Shown here: piece after piece, positions 8,467 through 17,780 of the stretch
Position numbering within the stretch: the stretch's first letter is position 1
Layout: each line of letters starts with the position of its first letter
Source of the DNA: Streptomyces halobius
GTDB lineage: Bacteria > Actinomycetota > Actinomycetes > Streptomycetales > Streptomycetaceae
NCBI RefSeq assembly: GCF_023277745.1
Contig: NZ_CP086322.1
Location: 5,828,001-5,892,000 of the forward strand
DNA: 64,000 nt
Reading direction: 5' to 3'
Program-made: the position numbers and the translations under genes
The notes under the pieces: generated by a model
What the model was told of the DNA's origin: nothing
Database searches by the model: none
Seen by the model: only the letters and a program-made list of their open reading frames with translations

Positions 8467-9344
8467 CCAACAGCAGCAGCCCCGATGACTCCGGCCCGCT
8501 CCTCGGGCCCGCCGATGTGCGTGAGCTGGCCGCCGCGCTGGGCGTACGGCCCACCAAGCAGCGCGGCCAGAACTTCGTCATCGACGCCAACACCGTCCGC
8601 CGGATCGTCCGGACCGCCGATGTCCGGCCCGACGACGTCGTCGTCGAGATCGGCCCCGGCCTCGGCTCGCTGACGCTGGGCCTGCTGGAGACCGCCGAGC
8701 GGGTCACCGCCATCGAGATCGACGACGTGCTCGCGGCCGCCCTGCCGTCCACCGTCGCGGCCCGGATGCCCGACCGCGCCGACCGCTTCGAGCTGGTGCA
8801 CAGCGATGCCCTGCGCGTCACCGAGCTGCCCGGCCCCGCGCCCACCGCGCTGGTCGCCAACCTCCCCTACAACGTCGCGGTCCCGGTGCTGCTGCACATG
8901 CTCGCGACCTTCCCGACCATCGACCGCGTCCTGGTCATGGTCCAGTCCGAGGTCGCCGACCGGCTGGCCGCCCGTCCCGGCAACAAGGTCTACGGCGTGC
9001 CGTCCGTCAAGGCGAACTGGTATGCCGAGGTCAAGCGGGCCGGGGCGATCGGCCGCAATGTCTTCTGGCCCGCGCCGAACGTCGACTCCGGGCTGGTCTC
9101 GCTGGTCCGCCGCGACAAGCCGCCGACGACGACGGCCTCCCGCGCCGAGGTCTTCGCGGTCGTCGACGCCGCGTTCGCCCAGCGCCGCAAGACGCTGCGG
9201 GCCGCGCTGTCGGGATGGGCCGGATCGGCCACCGCGGCGGAGTCCGCGCTGGTCGCGGCCGGTATCGCGCCGCAGGCCCGCGGCGAGGCGCTGACCGTCG
9301 AGGAGTTCGCGCGGATCGCGGAGAACAAGGGAGCCGCCCAGTGA
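8463..9344 (+). CDS. rsmA: 16S rRNA dimethyladenosine transferase
   Basis: The 293-residue KsgA/RsmA enzyme dimethylates A1518 and A1519 of 16S rRNA late in 30S assembly. Sequence landmarks: the [10 protein letters not shown] entry, SAM motif [17 protein letters not shown] motif II, and the NLPYNV catalytic motif (NLPY) around residue 138. The GTG start at 8463 overlaps the rpfB stop and its own stop overlaps the ispE start, so the three genes are translationally coupled. Also known as ksgA. Call is firm. Confidence 0.96.
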   Translation: MTNSSSPDDSGPLLGPADVRELAAALGVRPTKQRGQNFVIDANTVRRIVRTADVRPDDVVVEIGPGLGSLTLGLLETAERVTAIEIDDVLAAALPSTVAARMPDRADRFELVHSDALRVTELPGPAPTALVANLPYNVAVPVLLHMLATFPTIDRVLVMVQSEVADRLAARPGNKVYGVPSVKANWYAEVKRAGAIGRNVFWPAPNVDSGLVSLVRRDKPPTTTASRAEVFAVVDAAFAQRRKTLRAALSGWAGSATAAESALVAAGIAPQARGEALTVEEFARIAENKGAAQ

Positions 9345-10255
9345 CTGCGCCCACCACGCCCGATGCCGTTACCGTCCGCGTCCCGGCGAAGGTCAACGTC
9401 CAGCTGGCCGTCGGCGCCGCCCGCCCCGACGGCTTCCACGGCCTGGCGAACGTCTTCCTCGCCGTCGGCCTCCACGACGAGGTCACCGCCACCCCCTCGG
9501 ACACCCTGCGGATCACCGCCGAGGGCCATGACGTCGACCAGATCCCGCTCGACCGTACGAACCTGGCCGCCCGCGCCGCCGAGCTCCTCGCCGCCCGGTA
9601 CGGCATCGAGCCGCACGTCCACCTCCACATCACCAAGGACATTCCCGTCGCGGGCGGTATGGCCGGCGGCAGCGCGGACGCCGCCGGCGCCCTGGTCGCC
9701 TGCGACGCCCTCTGGTCGACGGGCGCCTCCCGCGCCGAACTCCTCGCCCTCTGCGCCGAGTTGGGCAGTGACGTACCCTTCGGCCTGGTCGGCGGCGCGG
9801 CGCTGGGCCGCGGCCGCGGCGAGCTGCTGAATCCGCTCACCGTCGGCGGCACCTTCCACTGGGTCTTCGCGGTCGCCGACGGCGGCCTGTCGACCCCGGC
9901 CGTCTACCGGGAGTTCGACCGGCTGACGGAGGGCACGGAGGTGCCCGAGCCGGAGGCGGCGCCGGAACTGCTGGCCGCACTGGAATCCGGCGACGCCACC
10001 GCACTCGCCGCGGCCCTCGCCAACGACCTGCAGCCCGCGGCCCTCTCGCTGCGCCCGTCCTTGGCCGCCACCCTGGACGCCGGCACCGCGGCGGGCGCGC
10101 TGGCCGCGCTGGTGTCCGGCTCGGGCCCGACGACGGCGTTCCTGGCCAAGAACGCAGAGGCGGCGCGGCAGGTGGCGGCGGCGCTGTCGGCCTCGGGAAC
10201 ATGCCGGCAGGTGCGGGTGGCGGATTCACCGGCCCCGGGGGCGACGCTCCTGTAG
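9341..10255 (+). CDS. ispE: 4-diphosphocytidyl-2-C-methyl-D-erythritol kinase
   Basis: A 304-residue GHMP kinase that phosphorylates CDP-methylerythritol in the MEP isoprenoid pathway. [12 protein letters not shown] near the N-terminus is the substrate/ATP-binding start typical of IspE and [14 protein letters not shown] near residue 103 is the GHMP phosphate loop; SGSGPTTAF near 264 is the C-terminal GHMP motif. Starts with GTG overlapping the rsmA stop (GTGA). Ends just before a strong bidirectional terminator. Confidence 0.96.
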   Translation: MTAPTTPDAVTVRVPAKVNVQLAVGAARPDGFHGLANVFLAVGLHDEVTATPSDTLRITAEGHDVDQIPLDRTNLAARAAELLAARYGIEPHVHLHITKDIPVAGGMAGGSADAAGALVACDALWSTGASRAELLALCAELGSDVPFGLVGGAALGRGRGELLNPLTVGGTFHWVFAVADGGLSTPAVYREFDRLTEGTEVPEPEAAPELLAALESGDATALAAALANDLQPAALSLRPSLAATLDAGTAAGALAALVSGSGPTTAFLAKNAEAARQVAAALSASGTCRQVRVADSPAPGATLL

Positions 10256-10283
10256 GACGCGCCCTGGGGTCGGCGCCCGTTCA

Positions 10284-10330
10284 ACGGGTCAGGGCCGCTT
10301 CCACGCCGCGGAAAAGTGGCCCTGACCCGT
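10284..10330. terminator. Strong terminator after ispE
   Basis: ACGGGTCAGGGCC and its complement GGCCCTGACCCGT, extended by CTT/AAG, give a 17-bp stem with one mismatch. It lies between the convergent ispE and the small secreted-protein gene and can serve both. Confidence 0.85.
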
Positions 10331-10343
10331 CAGGCAGCCTGAA

Positions 10344-10604
10344 TCAACCGCCCAGGAGACGGCCGAGCATCCCGCCCATGGAATTGCCGTCGCCGCCGGC
10401 GGCGCCCATCGAGCCCATCGCGCCGTCGCCACTCCCCTCACGCGATCCCTCGCCTACGCCGGACAGACCATCGGAGGTAACCCCTCCGAAGCCCGAACTG
10501 GCGCTGAAGGAGCCCGCGGGCTCCTCGGCGGCGGCAGCGCTCGCGCCGCCGAGCACGGCGGCGGTGGCCAGGGTGACTGCGAAGAGCGCGGCACGGATAC
10601 GCAT
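10344..10604 (-). CDS. Small secreted protein of unknown function
   Basis: An 86-residue protein with a clear Sec signal peptide: MRIRAALFAVTLATAAVLGG followed by an Ala-rich cleavage region near residues 24-28 (ASAAAAEE). The mature chain of about 58 residues is Gly/Ser/Met-rich, with GAMGSMGAAGGDGNSMGGM and a GRLLGG tail, and has no cysteine or recognisable domain. AGGAGG lies eight bases before the ATG, an excellent ribosome site, so it is surely translated. Function is not known; possibly a surface or spore-coat-associated peptide, which is speculation. Confidence 0.75.
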   Translation of the reverse strand: MRIRAALFAVTLATAAVLGGASAAAAEEPAGSFSASSGFGGVTSDGLSGVGEGSREGSGDGAMGSMGAAGGDGNSMGGMLGRLLGG

Positions 10605-10717
10605 GAATCCTCCTGAGGTCCGAGACGTTGATCAGCCTCTCAGCCCTTCCCGCCACCGCCCCTTCGATATGGCGCGCGCTCAAAGAGCACCCCAGTGGCC
10701 CCTTGCGGCAGCCGGCT

Positions 10718-11302
10718 TCAGAGCTCGTCGATGGCGGCCAGGTCGATGTCGATGTCGTAGGGGGCGGGGAGTTTGACCTGGTCGTGGTACGTACCGGCGG
10801 GCATGTAGATGCGGGCCTCCTTGTCGAGCTCGAAGGCGTGGACCACTGGATGCTGGTCCGCACCGACCATCTCAACCCGCCAGAAGTACGGGATCCCGGC
10901 GTTGGCGTACTTGTGGGGCTTGGTGTCACGGTCGCGGGCCTCGGAGTCAGGAGAGACCACTTCTACGGCAAGCATCACGTCTCTGGCCTGGAAATGGGTC
11001 TGCGTCCGACTGCGCACCGCAGCAGCGCGCAGCACCGTGACGTCCGGCTCCGGCCCGTTGCGCTTGTCAATGACCACGGTCATCTCCCGCCGCACCCTCA
11101 GCTCGGGCGGCGCGGTGCGGCGCAGGCCCGCCACCAGCAAGTCGATCACGATGCTGTGAAAATCTCGCTGCGGACTCACAAAAACCAGGCTCCCGTCGAT
11201 CAACTCCGTGTGCGGCGGGAGGTCGGGCAGCGTCAGCAGGTCGTCCACGGTGTAACCGTCCTGCGGCGGCACCGGCCAGTGGTGCGCGGTCTCAGCGGTC
11301 AT
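10718..11302 (-). CDS. Uma2-family (DUF820) endonuclease-like protein
   Basis: A 194-residue protein of the Uma2 group, a PD-(D/E)XK nuclease-fold family expanded in Streptomyces and cyanobacteria. The fold signature is visible: HTELIDGSLVFVSP near residue 34, EPDVTVLR near 98 with the metal-binding Asp, and LAVEVVSPDSEARD near 125 with the E-x-(V)-S core, then KPHKYANAGIPYFWRVE. I start at ATG 11302 behind GGGAGGA; the reading frame continues far upstream only as an antisense shadow of the ABC-F gene. Physiological role is not known; many copies per genome argue for defence or mobile DNA processing, but this is inference. Confidence 0.88.
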   Translation of the reverse strand: MTAETAHHWPVPPQDGYTVDDLLTLPDLPPHTELIDGSLVFVSPQRDFHSIVIDLLVAGLRRTAPPELRVRREMTVVIDKRNGPEPDVTVLRAAAVRSRTQTHFQARDVMLAVEVVSPDSEARDRDTKPHKYANAGIPYFWRVEMVGADQHPVVHAFELDKEARIYMPAGTYHDQVKLPAPYDIDIDLAAIDEL

Positions 11303-11458
11303 AAGTCCTCCCATGGGCGGGATCCTGCTGCCTGCCCTCCACGGTAGCGGCCGCTTCCCTCTCACGTCATCACAAAGAGTGACCGCCCCCGCGCGCGCCG
11401 CCCCCGATGCCCGAGGCTCTACGCTTGAAGGCTGATCACCCCTGCGCACAGGAGAGAA

Positions 11459-13255
11459 ATGGCCACCAACCTCGTCAATCTGGAAGCCGTCGGCAAGGTC
11501 TACGGAACCCGTGCCCTGCTCGACGGTGTCTCGCTCGGCGTCAACGAGGGGGACCGGATCGGCGTCGTCGGGCGTAACGGGGACGGCAAGACCACCCTGA
11601 TCCGGATCCTCGCCAAGCTGGAGGACGCGGACGACGGCCGCGTCACCCACTCCGGCGGTCTGCGGCTGGGCGTGCTCACCCAGCACGACTCCCTCGACCC
11701 GGCCGCCACCATCCGGCACGAGGTCATCGGTGACCTCGCCGATCACGAGTGGGCCGGCAACGCCAAGATCCGTGATGTGCTGACGGGTCTCTTCGGGGAT
11801 CTGCATCTGCCGGGGTTCACCCAGGGCCTGGACACCGTCATCGGGCCTCTTTCGGGTGGTGAGCGCCGCCGTATCGCCCTCGCCAAGCTGCTGATCGCCG
11901 AGCAGGACCTGATCGTGCTCGACGAGCCCACCAACCACCTCGACGTGGAGGGCATCTCCTGGCTGGCGCGGCATCTGCGGGCCCGCCGCTCGGCCCTGGT
12001 GGTCGTCACCCACGACCGGTGGTTCCTGGACCAGGTGTGTACGCGGATGTGGGACGTCCAGCGTGGTGCGGTGCATGAGTACGAGGGCGGCTACAGCGAC
12101 TACGTCTTCGCGCGGGCCGAGCGGGAGCGGATCGCGGCCAGTGAGGAGGCCAAGCGGCAGAACCTGATGCGCAAGGAGCTGGCGTGGCTGCGGCGCGGCG
12201 CCCCGGCCCGTACCAGCAAGCCGCGGTTCCGTATCGAGGCCGCCAACGAACTGATCGCGGACGTCCCGCCGCCCCGGGACAGCGCGGAGCTGATGAAGTT
12301 CGCCGGTTCGCGGCTGGGGAAGACGGTCTTCGATCTGGAGGACGTCAGCGTCCAGGCCGGGCCGAAGGTGCTGCTCAAGCATCTGACCTGGCAGCTCGGG
12401 CCCGGCGACCGGGTCGGCCTGGTGGGGGTGAACGGCGCGGGCAAGACCTCGCTGCTGCGGGCACTGGCCGAGGCGGCCCGTACGGCCGGTGAGGCGCAGC
12501 CCGCGGGCGGCCGGATCGTCGTCGGCAGGACCGTCAAGCTGGCCTGTCTGTCGCAGGAGGTCGGCGAGCTCGACCCCGAGCTGCGGGTGCTGGAGGCCGT
12601 GCAGCGGGTGCGGGAGCGCGTCGACCTCGGCAAGGGGCGGGAGATGACCGCCGGGCAGCTCTGCGAGAAGTTCGGGTTCACGAAGGAGAAGCAGTGGACG
12701 CCGGTCGGTGATCTGTCGGGTGGTGAGCGCCGCCGTCTGCAGATCCTGCGGCTGCTGATGGACGAGCCGAATGTGCTGTTCCTGGACGAGCCGACCAACG
12801 ATCTCGATATCGAGACGCTGACGCAGCTGGAGGATCTGCTCGACGGCTGGCCGGGCTCGCTGATCGTCATCAGCCACGACCGGTACTTCATCGAGCGGAC
12901 GACGGACCGGGTGTTCGCGTTGCTGGGTGACGCGAGGCTGCGGATGCTGCCGCGCGGCCTGGACGAGTATCTGGAGCGCCGCCAGAAGGTCATCGAGGCC
13001 GCGACGCCGGCGCCGGCGCCGGCTGCGGCGCCCAAGAAGCCGGCGGCCGTCAACCGCGCGGCACAGAAGGAACTCCAGAAGATCGAGCGGCAGTTGGACA
13101 AGATCGGGGACAAGGAGAGCAAGCTCCACATCCAGATCGCCGAGCACGCCACGGACTTCGAGAAGGTCGCCGGGCTCGACGCCCAGCTGCGCGAACTGGC
13201 CGGTGAGCGGGACGCGCTGGAGATGCGGTGGCTGGAGCTGGCGGAGGACGCGTAG
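11459..13255 (+). CDS. ABC-F ATPase (Uup-like)
   Basis: A 598-residue cytosolic tandem ABC protein without membrane segments; ABC-F proteins act on ribosomes. The first ATPase domain has Walker A GRNGDGKT near residue 37, signature LSGGERRR near 127 and Walker B VLDEPTNHLD; the linker follows; the second domain has GVNGAGKTS near 322, signature LSGGERRRLQIL and FLDEPTNDLD. Residues about 515-598 form an Ala/Pro linker and a charged coiled-coil tail (KELQKIERQLDKIGDKESKL), as in Uup-type members. ATG 11459 follows GGAG. Whether it protects against an antibiotic or works on stalled ribosomes cannot be told from sequence. Confidence 0.93.
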   Translation: MATNLVNLEAVGKVYGTRALLDGVSLGVNEGDRIGVVGRNGDGKTTLIRILAKLEDADDGRVTHSGGLRLGVLTQHDSLDPAATIRHEVIGDLADHEWAGNAKIRDVLTGLFGDLHLPGFTQGLDTVIGPLSGGERRRIALAKLLIAEQDLIVLDEPTNHLDVEGISWLARHLRARRSALVVVTHDRWFLDQVCTRMWDVQRGAVHEYEGGYSDYVFARAERERIAASEEAKRQNLMRKELAWLRRGAPARTSKPRFRIEAANELIADVPPPRDSAELMKFAGSRLGKTVFDLEDVSVQAGPKVLLKHLTWQLGPGDRVGLVGVNGAGKTSLLRALAEAARTAGEAQPAGGRIVVGRTVKLACLSQEVGELDPELRVLEAVQRVRERVDLGKGREMTAGQLCEKFGFTKEKQWTPVGDLSGGERRRLQILRLLMDEPNVLFLDEPTNDLDIETLTQLEDLLDGWPGSLIVISHDRYFIERTTDRVFALLGDARLRMLPRGLDEYLERRQKVIEAATPAPAPAAAPKKPAAVNRAAQKELQKIERQLDKIGDKESKLHIQIAEHATDFEKVAGLDAQLRELAGERDALEMRWLELAEDA

Positions 13256-13584
13256 CAGGCGGACCCGCGGGCCCCTGCTGCCCGGTGGCGCCGACCGGTC
13301 CCGATCGGCAGCGTCAACCGGCCTCGAACGGCGGGCGTCATCCGACACCGAGCAGCAGCGTCAACCGGCCCCGAGCGGCGGGCGCTCACCGGCCCCGAAC
13401 GGCGCCGCCGCCCGGCCCCAATGGGCGGCGCCAACCGGCCTCGAATGGCCGGGATTCCAGCATTCCGGGGGGCTTCTCCCCGGTAGGGGGCGCGCGCGAC
13501 CGGCCGAGCGTGTAGCTTCCCGGGGACAAGGGGGCCCGGCGGGGGCCGGGGGCGGGGCCCGCCGGGGAACGAAGGGGTGGCTCG
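13256..13584 (+). other. Intergenic region holding a seven-copy degenerate tandem array
   Basis: No coding frame with Streptomyces-like codon use is seen. The middle of the gap (13291-13456) is a tandem array described separately; the last 30 bases carry GAAGGGG, the ribosome site of the next gene. Confidence 0.7.
13291..13456. repeat. Degenerate 24-bp tandem repeat, seven units
   Basis: Units start near 13291, 13315, 13339, 13362, 13387, 13411 and 13432. The common core is CAACCGGCCTCGAACGGCGG with a short internal dyad (CCG...CGG). Unit lengths are 20-25 bp, mostly 24. Confidence 0.8.
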
Positions 13585-14385
13585 ATGGGCGTGCGGCTCA
13601 TGGTGGTCGACGATCACCGTCTGCTCGCCGAGGCGCTCGCCTCGGCCCTGAAGCTGCGGGGGCACCGGGTCCTGGCCGCCGCCGCGCCGAGTGCCGGGGC
13701 CGCGGATCTGGTGGTGAGCCGGGCGCCGGAGGTGTGCCTGATGGGGACGGCGGCGCCCGCGGAGCCGGGTGCGTTCGATCCGGTCGTACGGATCAAGAAG
13801 GAGCGGCCGCAGATCGCGGTGGTGGTGCTGGGACCGGTACCCAGCCCGCGCGGTATCGCCGCCGCCTTCGCGGCCGGGGCCTCCGGCTATGTCCGTAACG
13901 ACGAGCGGATCGAGGGCGTGGAGCGGGCCATGCTGAAGGCGCGTGCGGGGGAGGCGGCCATCTCGCCGCAACTGCTGCGCGGGGCCTTCGAGGAGCTGCT
14001 GCATCCCGCGGCCAAGCCGGACGACGAGGGGGCGCGGCTGCTGGAGCTGCTGACCCCGCGCGAGGTCGAGGTGCTGATGCGGGTCGCGGAGGGCGAGGAC
14101 ACCCGGCTGATCGCGGCCGGTATGGCCATCGCGCCGAGCACCGCGCGGACGCATGTGCAGCGGGTACTGATGAAGCTGGAGGTGGGCTCCCGGCTGGAGG
14201 CCGCCGCGCTGGCGGCGCGTACCGGGCTGCTGGACCGGGCGGCCGACGGCGGCTGCGGGGGCGCGCGCGGCAGGGCGGCGATGGGGGCACCTCCCGGGCA
14301 TGGGGGTCCCCCCGCGCGAGCGAAGCCGAGGGTGGGGGAGGAGTCGAGACTGGGGGAGGACGATACGGCCCCGCCGCACTCGTAA
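13585..14385 (+). CDS. LuxR-type regulator with degenerate receiver domain
   Basis: A 266-residue DNA-binding regulator in response-regulator form. The N-terminal receiver (about 1-120) starts MGVRLMVVDDHRLLAEAL with the acidic pair, but the position of the phospho-acceptor Asp reads EVCLMGTAAP, so the Asp is missing; phosphorylation is therefore unlikely. The C-terminal LuxR helix-turn-helix (about 150-215) is complete, LTPREVEVLMRVAEGED then STARTHVQRVLMKL. The last 30 residues (from about 234) are encoded by a REP-like repeat that has extended the gene. GAAGGGG precedes the ATG. Target genes unknown; the regulator at 20293 is a paralog. Confidence 0.85.
   Translation: MGVRLMVVDDHRLLAEALASALKLRGHRVLAAAAPSAGAADLVVSRAPEVCLMGTAAPAEPGAFDPVVRIKKERPQIAVVVLGPVPSPRGIAAAFAAGASGYVRNDERIEGVERAMLKARAGEAAISPQLLRGAFEELLHPAAKPDDEGARLLELLTPREVEVLMRVAEGEDTRLIAAGMAIAPSTARTHVQRVLMKLEVGSRLEAAALAARTGLLDRAADGGCGGARGRAAMGAPPGHGGPPARAKPRVGEESRLGEDDTAPPHS
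14283..14360. repeat. REP-like GC palindrome within the regulator's 3' end
   Basis: GGGGGTCCCCCC, a CGAGCGAAGCCGAG dyad and GGTGGGGGAGGAG, then GTCGAGACTGGGGGAGG. Same family as the elements at 14891, 24153, 39477, 40877 and 52825. Confidence 0.75.
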
Positions 14386-14443
14386 GCGCCCGTATGCCGC
14401 GCCCCCGTATGCCGCGCGGGTCGGCTCTCCGGCGGAACGGCCG

Positions 14444-14758
14444 TCACCTCGCCGCTCCCGACGGGCCGGTCCCGCCCCGGAGTTCGTCCACCGTCGGCGG
14501 TGCGGCCGGCCGCAGCTTCATCCACACCAGGAAGAACAGCCCGAGGGCGAGCATGCCCACGCCCGTCCACAGGTTGATGTTGATGTCCTGTGCCTTCTTG
14601 AGGTCCGCGTCGGTGGCCGTGATGCCGGCGATGGTGACGATCAGGCCGTAGACGACGAAGAGGCCGCCGATGATGCGCCGTACGTCGAAGAGCCGCGCGG
14701 CGCTCGCGGAGTCGCGTTCCAGTTCCTCGGCTTCGTGCTGGGAGTCGTAGTCGCTCAT
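14444..14758 (-). CDS. Small two-helix membrane protein linked to the symporter
   Basis: A 104-residue protein: a charged N-terminus (MSDYDSQHEAEELERD), a first membrane segment near residues 29-48 (IIGGLFVVYGLIVTIAGI), a short external loop, a second segment near 65-83 (LWTGVGMLALGLFFLVWM) and a cytosolic Pro-rich tail. It lies 19 bp downstream of the Na+/solute symporter gene on the same strand, so the two are cotranscribed and it may be an accessory subunit, as small membrane proteins often are for SSS-family carriers. No domain was recognised. Confidence 0.8.
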   Translation of the reverse strand: MSDYDSQHEAEELERDSASAARLFDVRRIIGGLFVVYGLIVTIAGITATDADLKKAQDININLWTGVGMLALGLFFLVWMKLRPAAPPTVDELRGGTGPSGAAR

Positions 14759-14777
14759 GGTGCGTTCCTCGGCGGTC

Positions 14778-16487
14778 TCAGAAGGAGAAGGGGACGTAGC
14801 AGACGGCGGCGAGCACGAGTGCGCCCCAGCCCAGCAGGGCCGGCTTGCGGTACCACGCGTCGTCGCCCTCGGCGGGCAGCTCCTCCATGCCGGGGACGGG
14901 GGTCCCCCCGGTCGAGCGGAGTCGAGACTGGGGGAGGGTGCCGTAGACCAGGCCCGCCAGCGATTCGACCGGCTTGGGCCTGGTGAACAGGGTGACGATC
15001 AGCATCACCAGCGCGCCGACGACGAACGCCACGATCGAGGAGACGAAGTTGGCGCCCTGCTCGGAGGGGATGGAGATGACGCCCTGCTGGTAGAGCCAGA
15101 AGTAGTTGATCAGCGCGGCGACGGTGCCGGACAGCAGGCCCCAGAATCCGGCCGCCGCGCTGGTCCGCTTCCAGAACATGCCGATGATGAAGACGACGAA
15201 CAGGGGCACGTTGAAGAAGGAGAACAGCGTCTGGAGGTAGTTCATGATGTTGCTGAAGGACGAGGCGATGAAGGCCGTGCCCATGCCGATCAGCACGCCG
15301 ACGGCGGTGACCACCCGACCGGTCATCAGGTAGTGGCTGTCCGGCCGGTCCTTCTTGAGGTACCCGGCCCAGATGTCGTTGGTGAACACCGTGTTGAACG
15401 CCGACACATTGGCGGCCATACCGGCCATGAACGCGGCGAGCAGACCCGTCACCGCGAGGCCCAGCACACCGTTGGGCAGCAGATCCCGCATCAGCACCGG
15501 AATCGCGTCGTTGTACTGCAGCCCGTCCGCGCCGGCCTTGCCCAGCGACGGCTCCATGACCAGCGCGATCAGGCCCGGCACCAGCACGACCATGGGAATG
15601 AGGATCTTGGGGAAGGCGGCGATCAGCGGGGTGCGCTTGGCCGCGCTGAGGTTCTTCGCGGACAGCGCGCGCTGCACCTCGGCGAAGTTCGTCGTCCAGT
15701 ATCCGAAGCTCATCACGAAGCCCAGGCCGAGGACGATGGTCAGCCAGTTCGCGCCGAGCGGGTTGCCCTCGCCGATGCCGGTGCCCTTCCAGGCGGTCAG
15801 GAACGCGTCGCCGTGGGAGGAGGTCAGTGAGTCGGTCAGTCCGTCCCAGCCGCCGACCCGCTTGAGGCCGACGACGGTCAGCGGGATCAGTGCGGCCAGG
15901 ATGACGAAGAACTGCAGCACCTCGTTGTAGATCGCCGAGGAGAGGCCGCCGATGGTGATGTACGCCAGGACGAAGAAGCCGGCGACGACGATCGCCACCC
16001 CCTGCGGCCAGCCCAGCAGCGCCTGCAGCACGATCGCCATCGCGTACAGGTTCACGCCGGCTATCAGCACCGACGAGACGGCGAAGATGATCGAGGACAG
16101 CAGGTGCGAGGCGGGCCCGAAGCGGTGCAGCAGGAACTCGGGTACGGAGCGGACCTTGGAGCCGTAGTAGAACGGCATCATCACCAGGCCGAGGAAGACC
16201 ATCGCCGGGATGGCGCCGATCCAGTACCAGTGGACGGTGTACGCCCCGTACTGCGCGCCGTTGGCGGCCATCCCGAGGATTTCGGTGGCGCCGAGGTTGG
16301 CGGCGACGAAGGCGAGACCGGTGACCCAGGCGGGCAGTGACCGGCCGGAGAGAAAGAAGTCCAGGCTCGTCCGCACGCTCCGCCTGGCCGCGAACCCGAT
16401 GCCGAGGACGACGATGAAGTAGATGGCCAGGATGGTGTAGTCGAGTCCGTTGGTGGGGAGCCGGAGGCCGTCAGCCACGGTGATCAT
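14778..16487 (-). CDS. Sodium/solute symporter (SSS family), likely sugar transporter
   Basis: A polytopic membrane carrier of the SSS/SGLT family (about 569 residues, 14 hydrophobic segments) coupling Na+ entry to solute uptake. LDYTILAIYFIVVLGIGF opens the first core helix, and the region from GGLSSAIYNEVLQFF to the AANVSAFNTVFTNDIW segment is characteristic of the family, including the Na+-site serines. It is divergent from galT-galE-galK, so galactose is the most plausible substrate, an inference from context. The ATG at 16487 is preferred; a TTG two codons upstream is possible. Near the C-terminus a REP-like element adds about 15 residues in frame (RLRSTGGTPVPGM) before the last helix. 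Confidence 0.9.
   Translation of the reverse strand: MITVADGLRLPTNGLDYTILAIYFIVVLGIGFAARRSVRTSLDFFLSGRSLPAWVTGLAFVAANLGATEILGMAANGAQYGAYTVHWYWIGAIPAMVFLGLVMMPFYYGSKVRSVPEFLLHRFGPASHLLSSIIFAVSSVLIAGVNLYAMAIVLQALLGWPQGVAIVVAGFFVLAYITIGGLSSAIYNEVLQFFVILAALIPLTVVGLKRVGGWDGLTDSLTSSHGDAFLTAWKGTGIGEGNPLGANWLTIVLGLGFVMSFGYWTTNFAEVQRALSAKNLSAAKRTPLIAAFPKILIPMVVLVPGLIALVMEPSLGKAGADGLQYNDAIPVLMRDLLPNGVLGLAVTGLLAAFMAGMAANVSAFNTVFTNDIWAGYLKKDRPDSHYLMTGRVVTAVGVLIGMGTAFIASSFSNIMNYLQTLFSFFNVPLFVVFIIGMFWKRTSAAAGFWGLLSGTVAALINYFWLYQQGVISIPSEQGANFVSSIVAFVVGALVMLIVTLFTRPKPVESLAGLVYGTLPQSRLRSTGGTPVPGMEELPAEGDDAWYRKPALLGWGALVLAAVCYVPFSF
14891..14938. repeat. REP-like palindrome inside the symporter coding region
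   Basis: GACGGGGGTCCCCCCGGTCG, then the dyad GTCGAGCGGAGTCGAGAC and GGGGGAGGG. Inserted without disturbing the frame. Confidence 0.75.
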
Positions 16488-16538
16488 GATCAACCCGCTT
16501 CTTTGCGCGATCTGAACGCACAGAAAGCTACGCGCGGA

Positions 16539-16555
16539 TGTTCAGAAACTGAACA
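16539..16555. promoter_or_regulatory. Perfect 17-bp palindrome between symporter and gal operon
   Basis: TGTTCAGAAACTGAACA, 52 bp upstream of the symporter start, with a lone half-site CTGAAC at 16512-16517. An operator for a dimeric repressor is the likeliest reading. Confidence 0.55.
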
Positions 16556-16674
16556 CTTTTGTTGTTTCGAATTGTTGGATCGCGGTCGACCGGGGTGTCG
16601 TGTCAGGACATATCCCACGCGGGGCGGCGCAGCTTCCGGGCGGGACGGGCCGTCGGGCCCCGCGTTGACGCGAC

Positions 16675-16709
16675 TGTTCGATTGTGCTTCATTGTGTTTG
16701 CTTATGTTC
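16675..16709 (+). promoter_or_regulatory. Direct-hexamer control region of the gal operon
   Basis: ATTGTG at 16681 and 16691 (10-bp period), with related TGTTCG at 16675 and ATGTTC at 16704, lies 25-60 bp before galT. TTGACG at 16665 could be a -35 element. From memory, the Streptomyces lividans galP1 operator is also built of direct TGTGAT-like hexamers. Confidence 0.5.
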
Positions 16710-16733
16710 GGTCGGGGTGGGTGAGGAGCTCCA

Positions 16734-17780
16734 GTGAAGAAGACCACGACGCGGCTCGCCGACGGCCGGGAGCTGATCTACTACGACGCGCGGGGCGACG
16801 TCGTACGCGATGCCGTCGACCGGCGCCCCCTCGATCGCGTCGCCACCGCCTCCGAGATCCGCCACGACCGTCTCCTCGGCGACTGCGTCGCCATCGCCTC
16901 GCACCGCCAGGGCCGTACGTACCACCCGCCGGCCGACGCCTGCCCGCTGTGCCCCTCCCGCGACGGCCGGCTCTCCGAGATCCCCGCCGCCGACTACGAC
17001 GTCGCCGTGTTCGAGAACCGCTTCCCCTCCCTCGCCGGCGACCGCGGCCGTTGCGAGGTCGTCTGCTTCACCCCCGACCATGACGCGTCGTTCGCCGACC
17101 TGACCGACCAACATGCCGCCCTGGTCCTGGAAGCCTGGACCGACCGCACCGCCGAACTGTCCCAACTCCCCGGCGTGGAACAGGTCTTCTGCTTCGAGAA
17201 CCGCGGCGCCGAGATCGGTGTCACGCTCGGCCATCCGCACGGCCAGATCTACGCGTACCCCTTCACCACCCCGCGCACCCAGCGGATGCTCGCCTCACTC
17301 GCCGCACACCGGGAGACGACCGGCGGCAACCTCTTCGACGAGCTCCTCGCCGAGGAGCACGCCGACGGCCGCCGTATCGTCCTCGAAGGCGAGCACTGGG
17401 TGGTCTTCGTCCCGTACGCCGCCCACTGGCCCTACGAGGTGCACCTCTACCCCAAGCGCAGGGTCCCCGACCTGCTCGCCCTCGACGACGACGCGCGCAC
17501 GGAATTCCCACAGATCTACCTGGAGGTCCTGCGCCGGTTCGACCGGATCTTCGGGAAGCAGGCGGCTCCGACGCCGTACATCGCCGCCTGGCACCAGGCG
17601 CCGGTACACGCCGCCGACCGCGGCGACTTCGCGCTCCACCTTGAGCTTTTCACCATTCGACGGACTTCCGGCAAGCTGAAGTTTCTCGCGGGTTCCGAAT
17701 CCGGCATGAACGTGTTCATCAACGATGTGCCGCCGGAGGCCGCGGCCCAGCGACTGCGAGAGGTAGCGAGCGAGTCATGA
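16734..17780 (+). CDS. galT: Galactose-1-phosphate uridylyltransferase
   Basis: The 348-residue Leloir-pathway enzyme that swaps UMP between UDP-glucose and galactose-1-phosphate. The catalytic HxH motif is present in [12 protein letters not shown] near residue 164, and CPLCPS near 68 plus later histidines (AAWHQAPVH) provide the zinc site and substrate contacts typical of the HIT-superfamily transferase. GTG 16734 follows GAGGAG. First gene of a compact galT-galE-galK operon: its stop overlaps the galE start (ATGA). Confidence 0.96.
   Translation: MKKTTTRLADGRELIYYDARGDVVRDAVDRRPLDRVATASEIRHDRLLGDCVAIASHRQGRTYHPPADACPLCPSRDGRLSEIPAADYDVAVFENRFPSLAGDRGRCEVVCFTPDHDASFADLTDQHAALVLEAWTDRTAELSQLPGVEQVFCFENRGAEIGVTLGHPHGQIYAYPFTTPRTQRMLASLAAHRETTGGNLFDELLAEEHADGRRIVLEGEHWVVFVPYAAHWPYEVHLYPKRRVPDLLALDDDARTEFPQIYLEVLRRFDRIFGKQAAPTPYIAAWHQAPVHAADRGDFALHLELFTIRRTSGKLKFLAGSESGMNVFINDVPPEAAAQRLREVASES

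Noticed and set aside
11303..13348. Very long minus-strand open frame (reaching 13348) continuous with the Uma2 gene
   Set aside because: It is the antisense of the ABC-F gene; only the part from ATG 11302 has a ribosome site and domain sequence.
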